Positions 54,561-64,000 of a DNA stretch of 64,000 nucleotides are shown one piece after another. A model generated the notes under the pieces. That model ran no database searches, had not been told where the DNA came from, and saw only the letters and a list, made by a program, of their open reading frames with translations. The DNA lies in contig NZ_RRYI01000003.1 in assembly GCF_003931565.1 (NCBI RefSeq), positions 682,001 to 746,000 on the forward strand, written 5' to 3'. The translations under genes and the position numbers were made by a program. Positions within the stretch are counted from its first letter, which is position 1, and each line of letters opens with the position of its first letter. The stretch is from Caulobacter sp. 602-1. Lineage in GTDB: Bacteria; Pseudomonadota; Alphaproteobacteria; Caulobacterales; Caulobacteraceae.

Positions 54561-54704
54561 GGGCCCGCTCCGGGGGGAGAGACGGGCGTTTTCCGCTTCG
54601 GTCGCGGCGGCCTTGCCAGCCGGAACCTGCGGGGCGTCCGGGTGGGGGGAGCCGGACAAGGCATAGATAGGAACCAGCCCATTCATTTTAAGGGGCGCAT
54701 TCAT
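54504..54704 (-). CDS. Possible small Pro/Ala-rich protein coupled to the AI-2E-family gene
   Basis: 66 residues. The ATG at 54704 overlaps the stop of the preceding gene in an ATGA arrangement, which often means translational coupling. The sequence begins MNAPLKMNGLVPIYALSG and becomes Pro/Ala-rich without a fold signature. The frame runs through two strong hairpins (54501-54560) and its stop lies in the second. No family recognised. It may be a real small protein or a chance frame in a terminator region. Confidence 0.35.
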   Translation of the reverse strand: MNAPLKMNGLVPIYALSGSPHPDAPQVPAGKAAATEAENARLSPRSGPAPPASPQPAALPFSAALG

Positions 54705-55852
54705 TTCTTTCGTGCTGACCACGACCCCGTGTCGGGCGCCGGCCCGTGACCCTGCCCCGACAGCGTTCGCTCGCCCTGCGGGTCGCCGTCCTCGGATAGC
54801 AGGATGGCGATCCATCGCGAGCCCTCGAACTGGGCCAGAATCACCATGGCCGCCACGGTCAGGGGCGTGGAGAGGAACATGCCCGGCACGCCCCACAGCG
54901 CGCCCCAGACCGCCAGCGAGAGCAGGATCACTGTCGGATCCATGTTCAGGCTGTCGCCCTGCATGCGTGGATAGATGACGTTGCCGACCACGAAGAAGAT
55001 TCCCTGCAGAGCCGCGAACAGGATGATCGCCGGCCACAGGGTGTCGGGGAACTGGACCAGCGCGAACAAGGGCGGCAAGAAGCAGCCGATCGCCCCGCCC
55101 AGGATCGGGATGTAGGCGGCCAGGAAGATCAGGAACGCCCAGAAGAAGGCGTTGTCCAAGCGGACCAGCATCATCACCACCCAGGCGGCGGCGGCGATCA
55201 TCAGGCCCGTGACGGTCTGGATCCAGAGATACTGCTCCACCCCGTCGCGAATGCGCTGGAACATGGTCATGTTCGACTCGCGCTCGGCATGGTGCGGGAA
55301 CAGGGCGACGATCTTTCGGCTGAAGCCCCGGCGCGAGGCGAGGATGAAGCCGAGATAGATCAGCACCAGCACGGCGCTGGTGCCGAAATTCTTGAACGAT
55401 TGGGCCACATCGCCGATGTAGCTCTGCAGGTTCAAAAGCTTGGCCAGGTCGGTGATGGTGGGAACGCCATGCAACTGCAGGCCTGGAAACAGCCTGCCGG
55501 CCAACGGCGTGAACTTGGCGATGATCGCGTTCAGGCTGGCGACATACTCCGACGAGTGGTCGAAGAACGTCTTGCTGTTCACCACGACGATCCAGATAGA
55601 GACCCCGAACAACGCCAGGGACAGCACCACCGCGGTCGGCAGAGCCAGCTTGCGCGGGAAGCCCGGCGTGCGCAGGGTCAGCACGCGAGCGAAGCTGTCG
55701 ATCATCACCGCCAGGAACACGGCCAGGGCCAGGGGAGTCAGGATGTCCTGCATCCACTTCAGCGTCGCGCCGCCGGCGATGACAGCCAGGAAGACCACCG
55801 CATTGCGCGTCGTGACCGGCGGCGGAGCGCGGGGCGGGTCAGTGGCCGTCAT
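54701..55852 (-). CDS. AI-2E family transporter (PerM-like)
   Basis: 383 residues with about eight membrane helices. Motifs KWMQDILTPLALAVFLAVMIDSF, then AFLIFLAAYIPILGGAIGCFLPPLFALVQF and GNVIYPRMQGDSLNMDPTVILLSLAVWGALWGVPGMFLSTPLT are typical. Members include TqsA (autoinducer-2 export), PerM and Na+/H+ antiporters; the substrate here cannot be read from sequence. It is divergent from the HerA-like gene across about 97 bp and is followed by a terminator. Confidence 0.9.
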   Translation of the reverse strand: MTATDPPRAPPPVTTRNAVVFLAVIAGGATLKWMQDILTPLALAVFLAVMIDSFARVLTLRTPGFPRKLALPTAVVLSLALFGVSIWIVVVNSKTFFDHSSEYVASLNAIIAKFTPLAGRLFPGLQLHGVPTITDLAKLLNLQSYIGDVAQSFKNFGTSAVLVLIYLGFILASRRGFSRKIVALFPHHAERESNMTMFQRIRDGVEQYLWIQTVTGLMIAAAAWVVMMLVRLDNAFFWAFLIFLAAYIPILGGAIGCFLPPLFALVQFPDTLWPAIILFAALQGIFFVVGNVIYPRMQGDSLNMDPTVILLSLAVWGALWGVPGMFLSTPLTVAAMVILAQFEGSRWIAILLSEDGDPQGERTLSGQGHGPAPDTGSWSARKK

Positions 55853-55949
55853 TTGTAAAATATCTCCAGAGGCGAGCCCGACATTGACCGCGCCGATTGG
55901 CGCGGCGCAAGGCCCCGGTTAGGGTCAACGCGTTCGAAGGAGTTTGGTT

Positions 55950-57494
55950 ATGCCGCTGTCGATTGGCGAAAATGAGATCCTGGTCGGTTTGGGCGAAGGT
56001 CCGGTGACGCAGCGGCTCGATCGCTCCAACCGCCACGGCGTGGTGGCCGGGGCGACAGGCACCGGCAAGACCGTGACCCTGCAGGTTCTGGCGCAGGCCT
56101 TTTCCGACGCCGGCGTGCCCGTCTTCGCCGCCGACGTGAAGGGCGACCTCTCCGGCGTGGCCATGCCCGGAACGCCGAACGAGAAGATGCAGGCCCGCGC
56201 CGACCAGATGGGCCTGGTGCTCTCGCCGGCCGCGCCGCCGGTCATGTTCTGGGACCTTTTCGGCCAGAAGGGCCACCCGATTCGCACGACCATCTCGGAG
56301 ATGGGGCCGCTGTTGCTTTCGCGTCTCCTGGAACTGAACGACGTGCAGGAAGGCGTGCTGACCATCGTCTTCCACGTCGCCGACCAGGACGGCCTGCTGC
56401 TGCTGGACCTTAAGGACCTGCAGGCTGCGCTGAAATATGTCGCCGACCATGCCGACGAGATCGGCACGCAGTACGGCAATGTTTCAGACGCCACGGTGGG
56501 CGCGATTCAGCGCAAACTGCTGACCTTGCAGACGCAAGGCGCCGAGCACTTCTTCGGCGAGCCGGCCCTCGATCTCTCCGACATCATGCGCACCGACGCG
56601 GCTGGCCGCGGTTACGTCAACCTGCTGGCCGCCGACCGCCTGATCCAGTCGCCCAAGCTCTATTCGACCTTCCTGCTGTGGCTGCTGTCCGAACTGTTCG
56701 AGGTGCTGCCCGAGGTCGGCGATCCGGAAAAGCCCAAACTGGTGTTCTTCTTCGACGAAGCCCACCTCCTCTTCAACGATGCGCCCAAGCCGCTGCTTGA
56801 GAAGATCGAGCAGGTCGTGCGCCTGATTCGTTCCAAGGGCGTCGGGATCTACTTCGTCACCCAGAACCCGGCCGATATTCCCGACGCGGTATTGGGCCAG
56901 TTGGGCGCCCGCGTGCAGCACGCCCTGCGCGCCTATACCCCCGCCGACCAGAAGGGCCTGAAAGCCGCCGCCCAGTCGTTCCGGGTCAATCCGAACTTCG
57001 ACACCGCCGAGACCATCCAGGCCTTGGGCGTCGGCGAGGCCCTGGTCTCGACCCTCGACGAGAAGGGCGCCCCGCGCGTCGTGCAGAAGACCCTGATCCG
57101 CCCGCCGGCCTCGCGCCTGGGGCCGCTGACGCCGCCGGAGCGCGCGGTCCTTCAGGCCCAAAGCCCCGTGGCCGGAGTCTACGACACCACCGAAGATCGA
57201 GACTCCGCCTACGAGATCCTGCAGGGCCGCGCCAAAAAGGCCCAACAGGACGCCGACGCCGCCCGCGAGCAGGCCGAAGAGGATAGGCGCGAGGCCGCCG
57301 AGGCCAAGGTCCGCGAGCGCGAGGAAGCGCGGCGCGAACGCGAGAGCCGCCCTCGCGCGTCGGGCCGCCAGACCATGACCGAGGCCTTCGCCGTCACCCT
57401 GGTCCGTACGGTGGCGTCCACCGCCGGACGTGAGCTGATCCGGGGCCTGCTGGGCGGCCTGGTCGGCGGATCGACTACTCGCCGGCGGCGCTAA
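55950..57494 (+). CDS. HerA-like (DUF853) P-loop ATPase
   Basis: 514 residues. Walker A is in [21 protein letters not shown] (about residue 35) and Walker B in [17 protein letters not shown] (about residue 265). [32 protein letters not shown] and [17 protein letters not shown] complete the YjgR/HerA-type pattern. The C-terminal 90 residues form an Ala/Glu/Arg-rich coiled coil. It is probably a hexameric DNA or protein-translocating ATPase of unknown role; no nuclease (NurA) gene is adjacent. The start ATG 55950 has GAAGGAG 8 nt before it. The end overlaps the opposing kinase gene by 20 nt. Confidence 0.9.
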   Translation: MPLSIGENEILVGLGEGPVTQRLDRSNRHGVVAGATGTGKTVTLQVLAQAFSDAGVPVFAADVKGDLSGVAMPGTPNEKMQARADQMGLVLSPAAPPVMFWDLFGQKGHPIRTTISEMGPLLLSRLLELNDVQEGVLTIVFHVADQDGLLLLDLKDLQAALKYVADHADEIGTQYGNVSDATVGAIQRKLLTLQTQGAEHFFGEPALDLSDIMRTDAAGRGYVNLLAADRLIQSPKLYSTFLLWLLSELFEVLPEVGDPEKPKLVFFFDEAHLLFNDAPKPLLEKIEQVVRLIRSKGVGIYFVTQNPADIPDAVLGQLGARVQHALRAYTPADQKGLKAAAQSFRVNPNFDTAETIQALGVGEALVSTLDEKGAPRVVQKTLIRPPASRLGPLTPPERAVLQAQSPVAGVYDTTEDRDSAYEILQGRAKKAQQDADAAREQAEEDRREAAEAKVREREEARRERESRPRASGRQTMTEAFAVTLVRTVASTAGRELIRGLLGGLVGGSTTRRRR

Positions 57495-59868
57495 GGCCTG
57501 TCCCGCGCCTACGAGGCGCTCGCGTCTTTTCCGGCGCGGGCGCGCGGGCGCCGAGCAGGGCCGAGGCGATATCGGCCAGCTGGTCGATCTGGAACGGCTT
57601 GCGCAGCACCGGCCATAGCAGGTCGGCGGGAGCCGCGCCCATGCGGTCCCCGGCATAGCCGGTGGTCAGCAGCACGGCCATGTCCGGCCGACCGACCGAG
57701 ACCGATCGCGCCAGATCCACGCCGCTGACGCCGCCAGGCATAATCACGTCGGACATCAGAAGGTCGAACGCCACGCCCTCCGCCAGCGCCTCCAGCGCGG
57801 AGGCCCCGTTCTCGGCGGTGGCGACCTCGCAACCCAGATCGCGCAGCAGACCGCTGGCGATCTCGCGCACGGCCGCGTCATCCTCGACCAGCAACACCCG
57901 CACGCCCTTCAGGCGGTCGCGCGCCGGCGGCTGGACCGGAATCACGGCCGGCGTCGCGGCTTCGTCCGCCGCCGGCAGGTAGAGCGTGACGGTCGTGCCG
58001 CGGCCCTCGACGCTGTCGATGGCCACCCCGCCGCCACACTGCCGCAGGAAGCCGTAGACCTGGGCCAGGCCCAGACCCGTGCCCTTGCCGACCTCCTTGG
58101 TCGTGAAGAACGGCTCGAACACCCGGGCTAGAACCTCGGGCGGCATACCCGCGCCGGTGTCGCCGACCGCCACCCGGACGTAGTCGCCGGGGGCGGTGTC
58201 GGCGACCTCGTCCTCGGCCAGGGTCACAGGCGCGACGGCGATGCTGATCTCACCGCCGAACGCCGTGGCGTCGGCGGCGTTGACCACCAGGTTCAGCAGC
58301 GCCGCCTCGAACTGGGCCGCGTCGACCCGCGCGCCGGACGCGGCCGGATCACGGCGCAGCGTCAGAGTCACGCCTTCCCCCACCGCCCGACGGAGCAGCG
58401 GTTCGGCCTGATCGAGCAAGGCCCCGATCTCGACAACCTCGAGCTTCAGCTCCTGGTGCCGCGAGAAGGCGAGCAACTGTCGGGTCAAACGTTCGCCGCG
58501 TTGACCGGCCGCCAGGGCCGCCTCGGCCAGGCGGGTGACGCGCGGCGTGTCGTCGGGTCTGCGCAGGATCATGTCCAGGCCGCCGACGATCACGGTCAGC
58601 AGGTTGTTGAAGTCATGCGCCACCCCGCCGGTCAACCGGCCGACGGTTTCCAGCCGCTGGGCCTGGGCCAGAGCCGCCTGGGCGTGAGCGGTCTCGGCCA
58701 TGCTGGCCTGCAAGGCCGCGGTGCGCTCGGCGACCCGATCCTCCAGGTCCTTGCGCGCCTCGACCGTCTCGGTGAAGTCGAAGCAACTGCCTATATAGCC
58801 GCGATAGACCCCGGCCTCATCGAAGCGTGGCGCGCCGACGCTGTTGATCCAGCGCCAGGCGCCGTCCGCGCGGCGCAGCCGGAAGACGACATTGAAAGGT
58901 TCCCGTCGACTGGCCGCGGCGTTGGCGATTTCGAACCCGGCTTGGCGATCGTCGGGATGCAGGCCCTCCAGCCAACCGGCGCCCAGTTCGGCCTCAAGGG
59001 AGCGTCCGCGAAAATCGAGCCAGGCCTGGTTGAACCAGTCCGCTCGACCGTTCTCAGCCGTCGCCCAGATCAGCACCGGCGCCGTATTGGCGACGCCTCG
59101 GAACAGCTCCTCGCTGCCGCGCAGGGCCGCCGCCGCGCGGCGCTCCTGGGTCACGTCGCGAAAGGTCACGGCCAGGTCGTCGCCCAGCCTCACGCCGCTG
59201 GAGCGGATCCAGCGCTCCTCGCCGTCGATGACCCGCCGCACGTCGATGTCGTCGGGGCCGCCGCTCTCCAGCAGGCGCGCCAGGCGATCGACCATGTCGC
59301 GGCCCGTCTCGTCGGAAAAGACATCCAAGGCCCGCCTGCCCAGCAAGGTCGAAGTCCCCTTCGGCCTCATGGTCTCGGCCATCGGATTGGCGTAGGTCCA
59401 GCGGAAGTCGATCACCCGTCCGGCCTCGCGGACCGGCTCAAGGATCACGAAGGCGTCCAGCGACACCTCCTGCGCCGAACGGAAGCGCGCCTCGGCCGCC
59501 AGGCCCGACCGCACGGCCAGGCGCAGAGCCTCGACGAGCACCACGATCAGCCCGCCGCACAGCAGGAACATGATCAATTGCGCCGTTTCGCGGGACGGCA
59601 GGGCCCACGCGCCGTCGGGGGTCATCCAGAACCGCCAAGCGGTCAGCGCGCAGACGATCAGGGCCAGAAACCCCGGCCCCAGCCCGCCGACCATCGCCGC
59701 GGCCATGACGGCGACGAAGAAGGTGGGGAAATAGATCGGAACGCCGAAGGCGGCGACGGCGACGAAGCGGGCGACGATGGCGACGCCCACCGCCAGCAGC
59801 GCGAAGCCATAGCGCAGTTCGCGCCGATCGGCCGCAGTTACGAACTTGATGGCGGTCCGTCCCAGCAC
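57475..59868 (-). CDS. Membrane hybrid sensor histidine kinase / response regulator
   Basis: 797 residues. Four N-terminal membrane helices form a DUF4118-like sensor (about 20-120). Two PAS domains follow (about 130-250 and 255-375). The DHp domain has the phospho-His in [19 protein letters not shown] (about 415). A HATPase domain contains [48 protein letters not shown]-terminal receiver has [15 protein letters not shown] and Asp in [12 protein letters not shown]. The input signal and output partner are unknown. A GGDEF-EAL gene lies upstream on the same strand, 109 bp away. Confidence 0.93.
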   Translation of the reverse strand: MLGRTAIKFVTAADRRELRYGFALLAVGVAIVARFVAVAAFGVPIYFPTFFVAVMAAAMVGGLGPGFLALIVCALTAWRFWMTPDGAWALPSRETAQLIMFLLCGGLIVVLVEALRLAVRSGLAAEARFRSAQEVSLDAFVILEPVREAGRVIDFRWTYANPMAETMRPKGTSTLLGRRALDVFSDETGRDMVDRLARLLESGGPDDIDVRRVIDGEERWIRSSGVRLGDDLAVTFRDVTQERRAAAALRGSEELFRGVANTAPVLIWATAENGRADWFNQAWLDFRGRSLEAELGAGWLEGLHPDDRQAGFEIANAAASRREPFNVVFRLRRADGAWRWINSVGAPRFDEAGVYRGYIGSCFDFTETVEARKDLEDRVAERTAALQASMAETAHAQAALAQAQRLETVGRLTGGVAHDFNNLLTVIVGGLDMILRRPDDTPRVTRLAEAALAAGQRGERLTRQLLAFSRHQELKLEVVEIGALLDQAEPLLRRAVGEGVTLTLRRDPAASGARVDAAQFEAALLNLVVNAADATAFGGEISIAVAPVTLAEDEVADTAPGDYVRVAVGDTGAGMPPEVLARVFEPFFTTKEVGKGTGLGLAQVYGFLRQCGGGVAIDSVEGRGTTVTLYLPAADEAATPAVIPVQPPARDRLKGVRVLLVEDDAAVREIASGLLRDLGCEVATAENGASALEALAEGVAFDLLMSDVIMPGGVSGVDLARSVSVGRPDMAVLLTTGYAGDRMGAAPADLLWPVLRKPFQIDQLADIASALLGARAPAPEKTRAPRRRGTGLSAAGE

Positions 59869-59976
59869 GCGCTCGCCCCGATGTCGGCTCTACGGCCCCG
59901 CTTGGGACCGTCTAACGGCTCAAGGCATAGGAGGTTCCAGGCGCCGTGCAAAGCGCTCGACACCTGGCTGATCGCA

Positions 59977-62409
59977 TCAGGCCGAGCGCTTGACCTCGCC
60001 CGGCGCCTGGCCCAGGTCGACGGGACCTTCAAGGCGGGCTGGCGCCGCGCCGGCCAGGGTCCAGGCCGACAGGGTGTCGATCGGGGCCGGGCGACCGATG
60101 GCGTAGCCCTGGAGCTCCGTGCAGTTCTCGCCCCGCAGGAAGACGATCTGCTCTTCGGTCTCGACACCCTCGGCGACGACCGGGATCTCCAGGCTGCGGC
60201 CCAGGCCCAGCACGGCGCGCACGATGACGGTGGCGCGGTCGTGACGATGGATATTCTCGACGAAGCTCTTGTCGATCTTGATCTTGTCGAACGGGAACGA
60301 CTGCAGGGTCGACAGCGACGAGAAGCCGGTGCCGAAGTCGTCCATGGCGATCCGCACGCCCAGGGCCTTCAGCCGGCGCAGATTGTCCAGCGCGCGCTGA
60401 TAGTCCTTGAAGAGCGCGCTCTCGGTGATCTCGAGTTCAAGGCGCGAGGGTGAAAGGCCCGTGGAGATAAGGACCTCGTGCACCAGGCTTGGCAGGGCCG
60501 GGTTGTGCAATTGGATCGGCGAGAGATTGACCGCGATGCGCAGCGGCTTCTCCCACGACGCGGCGTCGGCGCAGGCGCGACGCAAGACCCAGTCGCCCAG
60601 GGCGCCGATCAGGCCGTTCTCTTCGGCGACCGGAATGAATTCCAGCGGCGGGATCATGCCGCGCGTCGGGTGCTGCCAACGGACCAGGGCCTCGAAGCCG
60701 CAGACCTCGCCATCGCTGGCGCGGGCCAGGGGCTGGTAGTGGACCACCAGTTCGTCCTCGGCGATGCCCTGGCGCAGGTCGCGGGCCAGGTTGCGGCGCT
60801 CGCGGATCGTGTCGTCCATCTCGCGCTTAAAGAAGCGGTAGACGCCGCGGCCGCTTTCCTTGGCGCGGTACAGGGCCATGTCGGCGTTGGCCATCAAGGC
60901 TTCGGTCGTGCGGCCGTCGTCGGGATAGAGACTGACGCCCAGGCTGGAACCGAGCGCCAGCTCCTGGCCCTCATAGACCACGGGGGCCGACAGGAGTTCG
61001 AGCAGACTGCCCGAAAGTTCGGCGGCCGCGGTCGGCTGATCGCCGCCGGCCACCTGGACGATGATGAACTCGTCGCCGCCCAGACGCGCGGCGAAAGAAG
61101 GAGCCTGGACCGCCGACTGCAGGCGGCGGGCGGTCTCCACCAGGATGGCGTCGCCGGCCAGGTGACCGTGCTGGTCGTTGGCTTCCTTGAAGTGGTCCAG
61201 GTCAATGCAGATCACCGACAAGGTCTCGCCCGAGGCCTCGACGCGATCCAGCGCCGCGCCCAGTCGGACTTGCAACGAATTGCGGTTCGGCAGGCCGGTC
61301 AGGCCGTCATGCTCGGCCAGATAGCGGATCTTCTCCTCGGCGGCGCGACGCTCGCGCAAGTCGCGAACGGCCAGAACGGTCAGGCCCGAGGTCTCGATGC
61401 GGGCGCCATCGTCCATCAGGCGCGAGAACACCTCGACCGGGATTTCGCGACCGCCGGAGATCGGCTGGATCTTGCCTTCGCGGCGAACGCCCTCGCGGGT
61501 CGGACCGGCCTCGTCGAAGGTCAGGATCGATCCGACCAGCGAGCGGCCGACCAATTCCGGGAGGTCGGCGCCGACCAGTTCGCAAAAGGCGGCGTTGGCG
61601 TCGTTGATCTTGCCCGACTGAACCACGACCAGACCTTCATAGGCGGCGTTGGCCAGCCGGCGGATGCGCTCTAGGGCCGAACGCGAGGTCTGGGATTCGA
61701 TGGCGACCGCGCCGAGGCCGCCCAGGATGATCATGGCCGTGATCGAGCCGACGGCCAGGGTCAGGATGCCGCCCGACAGCAGCTGGTCCGGCACCTGGAT
61801 CGAGGCGTCGGGAATGATGGTGATCGCGGACATGCCGGTAAAATGCAGGGCGACGATGCCCAGGCACAGCAGGCCGCCGCCGATGGCCTGCTTCCTGACG
61901 GTGCGGGCCTGGCCGGCCAGCACCAAGGCGGCGGTCGCGCCGAAGACGCCGAGGATCGCCGACATGCCGACGGTGGCGTGTTCCCAGACCAGGTGGCCCT
62001 GGGTCACGAAGGCCGACATGCCGGTATAGTGCATGGCCGCCACGCCGAGGCCGATCAGGACGCCGCCGGCGAAGTCATTGGTGGTCGAGCGCTGGGCGGA
62101 GGCCACGGCGAAGCCGCTCGCCATGAACAGGGCGGCGATCATCAGCGATAGCAGGGTGCCCGTCGGGCTGTAGCCGGTCTTCAGGCCTGGCGTGAAGGCG
62201 ACCATGGCGATGAAGTGGGTGGCCCAGACGCTGGAGCCGGCGACCAGGCCGGTCAGCAGCAGCCACGCGGCGCGCACGACGCCCCGGGCGCCGCGCATCC
62301 GCGAATAGAGGCGGAACGTGGTGAAGCAGCCAGCGATGCAGACGAGGCCGGCGACGAGCACCAGGCGCAGGTCGTGTTGCGTCGTCAGACAGGTCAGGAA
62401 CTTGAGCAC
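59977..62409 (-). CDS. MHYT-PAS-GGDEF-EAL cyclic-di-GMP enzyme
   Basis: 810 residues from GTG 62409. An N-terminal seven-helix MHYT sensor (about 1-225) has WATHFIAMVAF, AMHYTGMSAFVTQG and ALHFTGMSAITII, which may bind a metal and sense a gas or redox state. PAS follows (about 250-360). The GGDEF domain has RLGGDEFIIV. The EAL domain has CGFEALVRWQHP, LEITESALF, AMDDFGTGFSSLSTL and IKIDKSFVENIH. Both catalytic motifs are intact, so it may make and break c-di-GMP; which dominates is not predictable. ShkA, a c-di-GMP receptor, lies elsewhere in the window. Confidence 0.94.
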   Translation of the reverse strand: MLKFLTCLTTQHDLRLVLVAGLVCIAGCFTTFRLYSRMRGARGVVRAAWLLLTGLVAGSSVWATHFIAMVAFTPGLKTGYSPTGTLLSLMIAALFMASGFAVASAQRSTTNDFAGGVLIGLGVAAMHYTGMSAFVTQGHLVWEHATVGMSAILGVFGATAALVLAGQARTVRKQAIGGGLLCLGIVALHFTGMSAITIIPDASIQVPDQLLSGGILTLAVGSITAMIILGGLGAVAIESQTSRSALERIRRLANAAYEGLVVVQSGKINDANAAFCELVGADLPELVGRSLVGSILTFDEAGPTREGVRREGKIQPISGGREIPVEVFSRLMDDGARIETSGLTVLAVRDLRERRAAEEKIRYLAEHDGLTGLPNRNSLQVRLGAALDRVEASGETLSVICIDLDHFKEANDQHGHLAGDAILVETARRLQSAVQAPSFAARLGGDEFIIVQVAGGDQPTAAAELSGSLLELLSAPVVYEGQELALGSSLGVSLYPDDGRTTEALMANADMALYRAKESGRGVYRFFKREMDDTIRERRNLARDLRQGIAEDELVVHYQPLARASDGEVCGFEALVRWQHPTRGMIPPLEFIPVAEENGLIGALGDWVLRRACADAASWEKPLRIAVNLSPIQLHNPALPSLVHEVLISTGLSPSRLELEITESALFKDYQRALDNLRRLKALGVRIAMDDFGTGFSSLSTLQSFPFDKIKIDKSFVENIHRHDRATVIVRAVLGLGRSLEIPVVAEGVETEEQIVFLRGENCTELQGYAIGRPAPIDTLSAWTLAGAAPARLEGPVDLGQAPGEVKRSA

Positions 62410-62538
62410 GCACGCCCCCCGCGGGTCACATCCCTCTAGAGCTACAGCGAGAGTTGCAAATAAAGCGTTTCATGCGCGTTCGCCGCGACATCCGGTCCGA
62501 AGGTCACGGCGATGAGGGTGAGATTTGCCCCGGCCCGA

Positions 62539-63516
62539 TCAGGCCTTGGCGCGCGCCCGATGCCAGCGCCAGGCGCTGGACAGGATGGCGTCGAGATCGC
62601 GCGATGGGTTCCAGCCCAGTTGCGCACGGGCCTTGGCGTTGTCGCCGACCAGGATCGGGGCGTCGCCCGGACGACGCGGCGCCATCTGCACCGCCAGCGG
62701 TTTGCCGACCGCGCGCCCGACGCCGTCAACCAACTCGCGCACCGTCGTCCCCGTACCGGTGCCCAGGTTGTAGGCTTCCGACGATCCGCCGGCCAGAAGA
62801 CGCTTGAGCGCCGAGACGTGGGCGTCGGCGAGGTCCAGCACGTGGACGTAGTCGCGCACCGCCGTGCCGTCGCGGGTGTCGTAGTCGTCGCCAAAGATCG
62901 TGAAGTGCGAGCGCTTGCCCAGCGCCACGTCGATCGCCAGCGGGATGGCGTGGGTCTCCGGCTCGTGCCACTCGCCGATGCGGCCCTCGGGGTCGGCGCC
63001 GGCGGCGTTGAAGTAGCGCATCACGGCGCTCTTGAAGCCAACATAGCGGTCGTAGTCGGCCAGGGCCTGCTCGACCATCAGCTTGCTGCGGCCATAGGGA
63101 TTGAGCGGCGCCTGCGGGTGATTTTCCGGCATCGGCAGGGTCACCGGATCGCCGAAGGTGGCGCAGGTCGAGGAGAACACCAGGGCGTTCACCCCAGCCC
63201 GTCGCGCGGCTTCGACCAGGGTGATGGTCCCACCGACATTGTTATCAAAGAAAGCGCCGGGGTTCTTGACCGACTCCCCGACCTCGATGCGGGCGGCGAA
63301 GTGCAGGACGGCGACGGGCTTATGCTGGGCGAAGACCGTGTCCAGCCGGGCGGCGTCGCGTATATCGCCGACTTCCAGCGGCCCCCACTGGACGTGCTCG
63401 CGATGCCCGTTCGACAGATCGTCGAACACCACCGGCCGGAAACCCGCCGCGGCCAGCGCCAGGCAGCAGTGCGAGCCGACATATCCGGCGCCGCCGGCCA
63501 CAAGTACGTTTTGCAT
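62539..63516 (-). CDS. galE: UDP-glucose 4-epimerase
   Basis: 325 residues. Extended SDR fold with the NAD loop [22 protein letters not shown] at the N-terminus, [13 protein letters not shown], catalytic Tyr in [14 protein letters not shown], and [28 protein letters not shown], typical of GalE. It interconverts UDP-glucose and UDP-galactose for surface polysaccharides. The start ATG 63516 has GGGAG 6-7 nt upstream; the 15 codons before it are not family-like. It is divergent from ugd, so the two sugar-nucleotide genes share a 194-bp control region. Confidence 0.95.
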   Translation of the reverse strand: MQNVLVAGGAGYVGSHCCLALAAAGFRPVVFDDLSNGHREHVQWGPLEVGDIRDAARLDTVFAQHKPVAVLHFAARIEVGESVKNPGAFFDNNVGGTITLVEAARRAGVNALVFSSTCATFGDPVTLPMPENHPQAPLNPYGRSKLMVEQALADYDRYVGFKSAVMRYFNAAGADPEGRIGEWHEPETHAIPLAIDVALGKRSHFTIFGDDYDTRDGTAVRDYVHVLDLADAHVSALKRLLAGGSSEAYNLGTGTGTTVRELVDGVGRAVGKPLAVQMAPRRPGDAPILVGDNAKARAQLGWNPSRDLDAILSSAWRWHRARAKA

Positions 63517-63710
63517 CCAGATCTCCCGAGGCCGCTCCTCGCTATCGACTTTGCGCGACACAGGGAAGACGCCACCCCGTCAAGGGTCATCAAGATGTCA
63601 CGGGACTGAGCGTTTTGACGTTCGGCGCCGGGGCGGCTTGCCTCGGCGTCGCGATTGCTGGATTAGGCGGAAGCGCCACGCGAGGCGCTCGTTCGGATCG
63701 GGAAGAGTCC

Positions 63711-64000
63711 ATGCGCGTAGCGATGATTGGCACGGGTTATGTGGGCCTGGTGTCTGGGGCGTGTTTCGCCGACTTCGGCCACGTGGTGACGTGCATCGAC
63801 AAGGATCCGAGCAAGATCGAGCGGCTGGAGAAGGGCGAGATCCCGATCTTCGAGCCGGGCCTGGATGACCTGGTGGCCCGCAACGTCCGTGAAGGCCGGC
63901 TGTTCTTCACGCTGGACGGCGCTCAGGCGATCAAGGACGCTGACGCGGTGTTCATCGCCGTGGGCACGCCCACCCGCCGCGGCGACGGCCATGCGGATCT
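63711..64000 (+). CDS. ugd: UDP-glucose 6-dehydrogenase (N-terminal part, cut by window edge)
   Basis: The first 96 residues are visible: [23 protein letters not shown] with the NAD-binding GxGxxG loop, then [27 protein letters not shown], and [18 protein letters not shown]. All are hallmarks of Ugd, which oxidises UDP-glucose to UDP-glucuronate for exopolysaccharide synthesis. The ATG at 63711 is directly preceded by GAAGAGTCC, weak as a Shine-Dalgarno, and by a GAGTC methylation-type site. The rest lies beyond the window. Confidence 0.95.
   Translation, partial: MRVAMIGTGYVGLVSGACFADFGHVVTCIDKDPSKIERLEKGEIPIFEPGLDDLVARNVREGRLFFTLDGAQAIKDADAVFIAVGTPTRRGDGHAD

Overview
The window reads as a chromosome segment of a GC-rich alphaproteobacterium of the genus Caulobacter or a close relative. 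The evidence is very high GC at third codon positions, a ShkA-type cytosolic hybrid kinase carrying the c-di-GMP-sensing residues described in Caulobacter, a ~1600-residue GdhZ-type NAD-glutamate dehydrogenase, an AmpG permease, DUF1674, KTSC, Trm112 and CC0125/CC1285-type lipoprotein genes. Nearly all of it is housekeeping DNA, densely packed with short intergenic gaps. No rRNA, tRNA, CRISPR array, transposase or integrase was seen.

Layout. 1-8.4 kb: a partial TPR-like gene, gshB, comM, shkA and ampG on the plus strand, then a minus-strand anchored serine protease and DUF350 protein, then a divergent SRPBCC/ArsR pair that shares a 20-bp palindromic operator. 8.4-13.3 kb: rlmN, an SDR, a WrbA-like flavoprotein, an MFS exporter and an Rrf2 regulator that may form a small redox or efflux regulon. 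13.5-19.4 kb: kup, argG with a clear terminator, KTSC, MAPEG, LysE and a lipoprotein. 19.5-27.2 kb: an SDR, a YkvA protein, an NTF2-fold protein, a GNAT, cfa, and divergent glmS/glmM (UDP-GlcNAc synthesis). 27.3-34.4 kb: ProXp-type deacylase, thioredoxin/TPR (YbbN), Lon-N-domain protein, Trm112, UbiH-type hydroxylase, MarC, pyrF and ggt. 34.5-42.1 kb: a large DUF2339 membrane protein, a SnoaL-like protein, an SDH assembly factor, rsmB, rpe and a heparinase II/III-family protein.

42.1-44.6 kb is the one clearly accessory stretch: an unidentified small gene, an AT-rich DUF4062 gene that looks horizontally acquired, an 18-bp perfect inverted repeat, two intergenic repeat elements and about 550 bp of unassigned DNA. 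It ends at a ZTP (pfl-type) riboswitch in front of purH. 44.6-64 kb: purH, a dienelactone-hydrolase-like gene, DUF418, a UMF1-type MFS protein, gdhZ, an AI-2E-family permease, a HerA-like ATPase, a membrane hybrid histidine kinase, an MHYT-PAS-GGDEF-EAL protein, galE, and the start of ugd, cut by the window edge.

The most notable non-coding content is a family of 120-bp intergenic elements. Three full copies each have 49-nt imperfect inverted arms around a 22-nt non-conserved core. Two of them sit exactly between convergent stop codons, which suggests a bidirectional terminator or RNA-processing role. A second, related element type occurs twice. Signalling genes recur: ShkA and the GGDEF-EAL protein both belong to c-di-GMP biology. 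Purine control is explicit, because the ZTP riboswitch precedes the gene that consumes ZMP.
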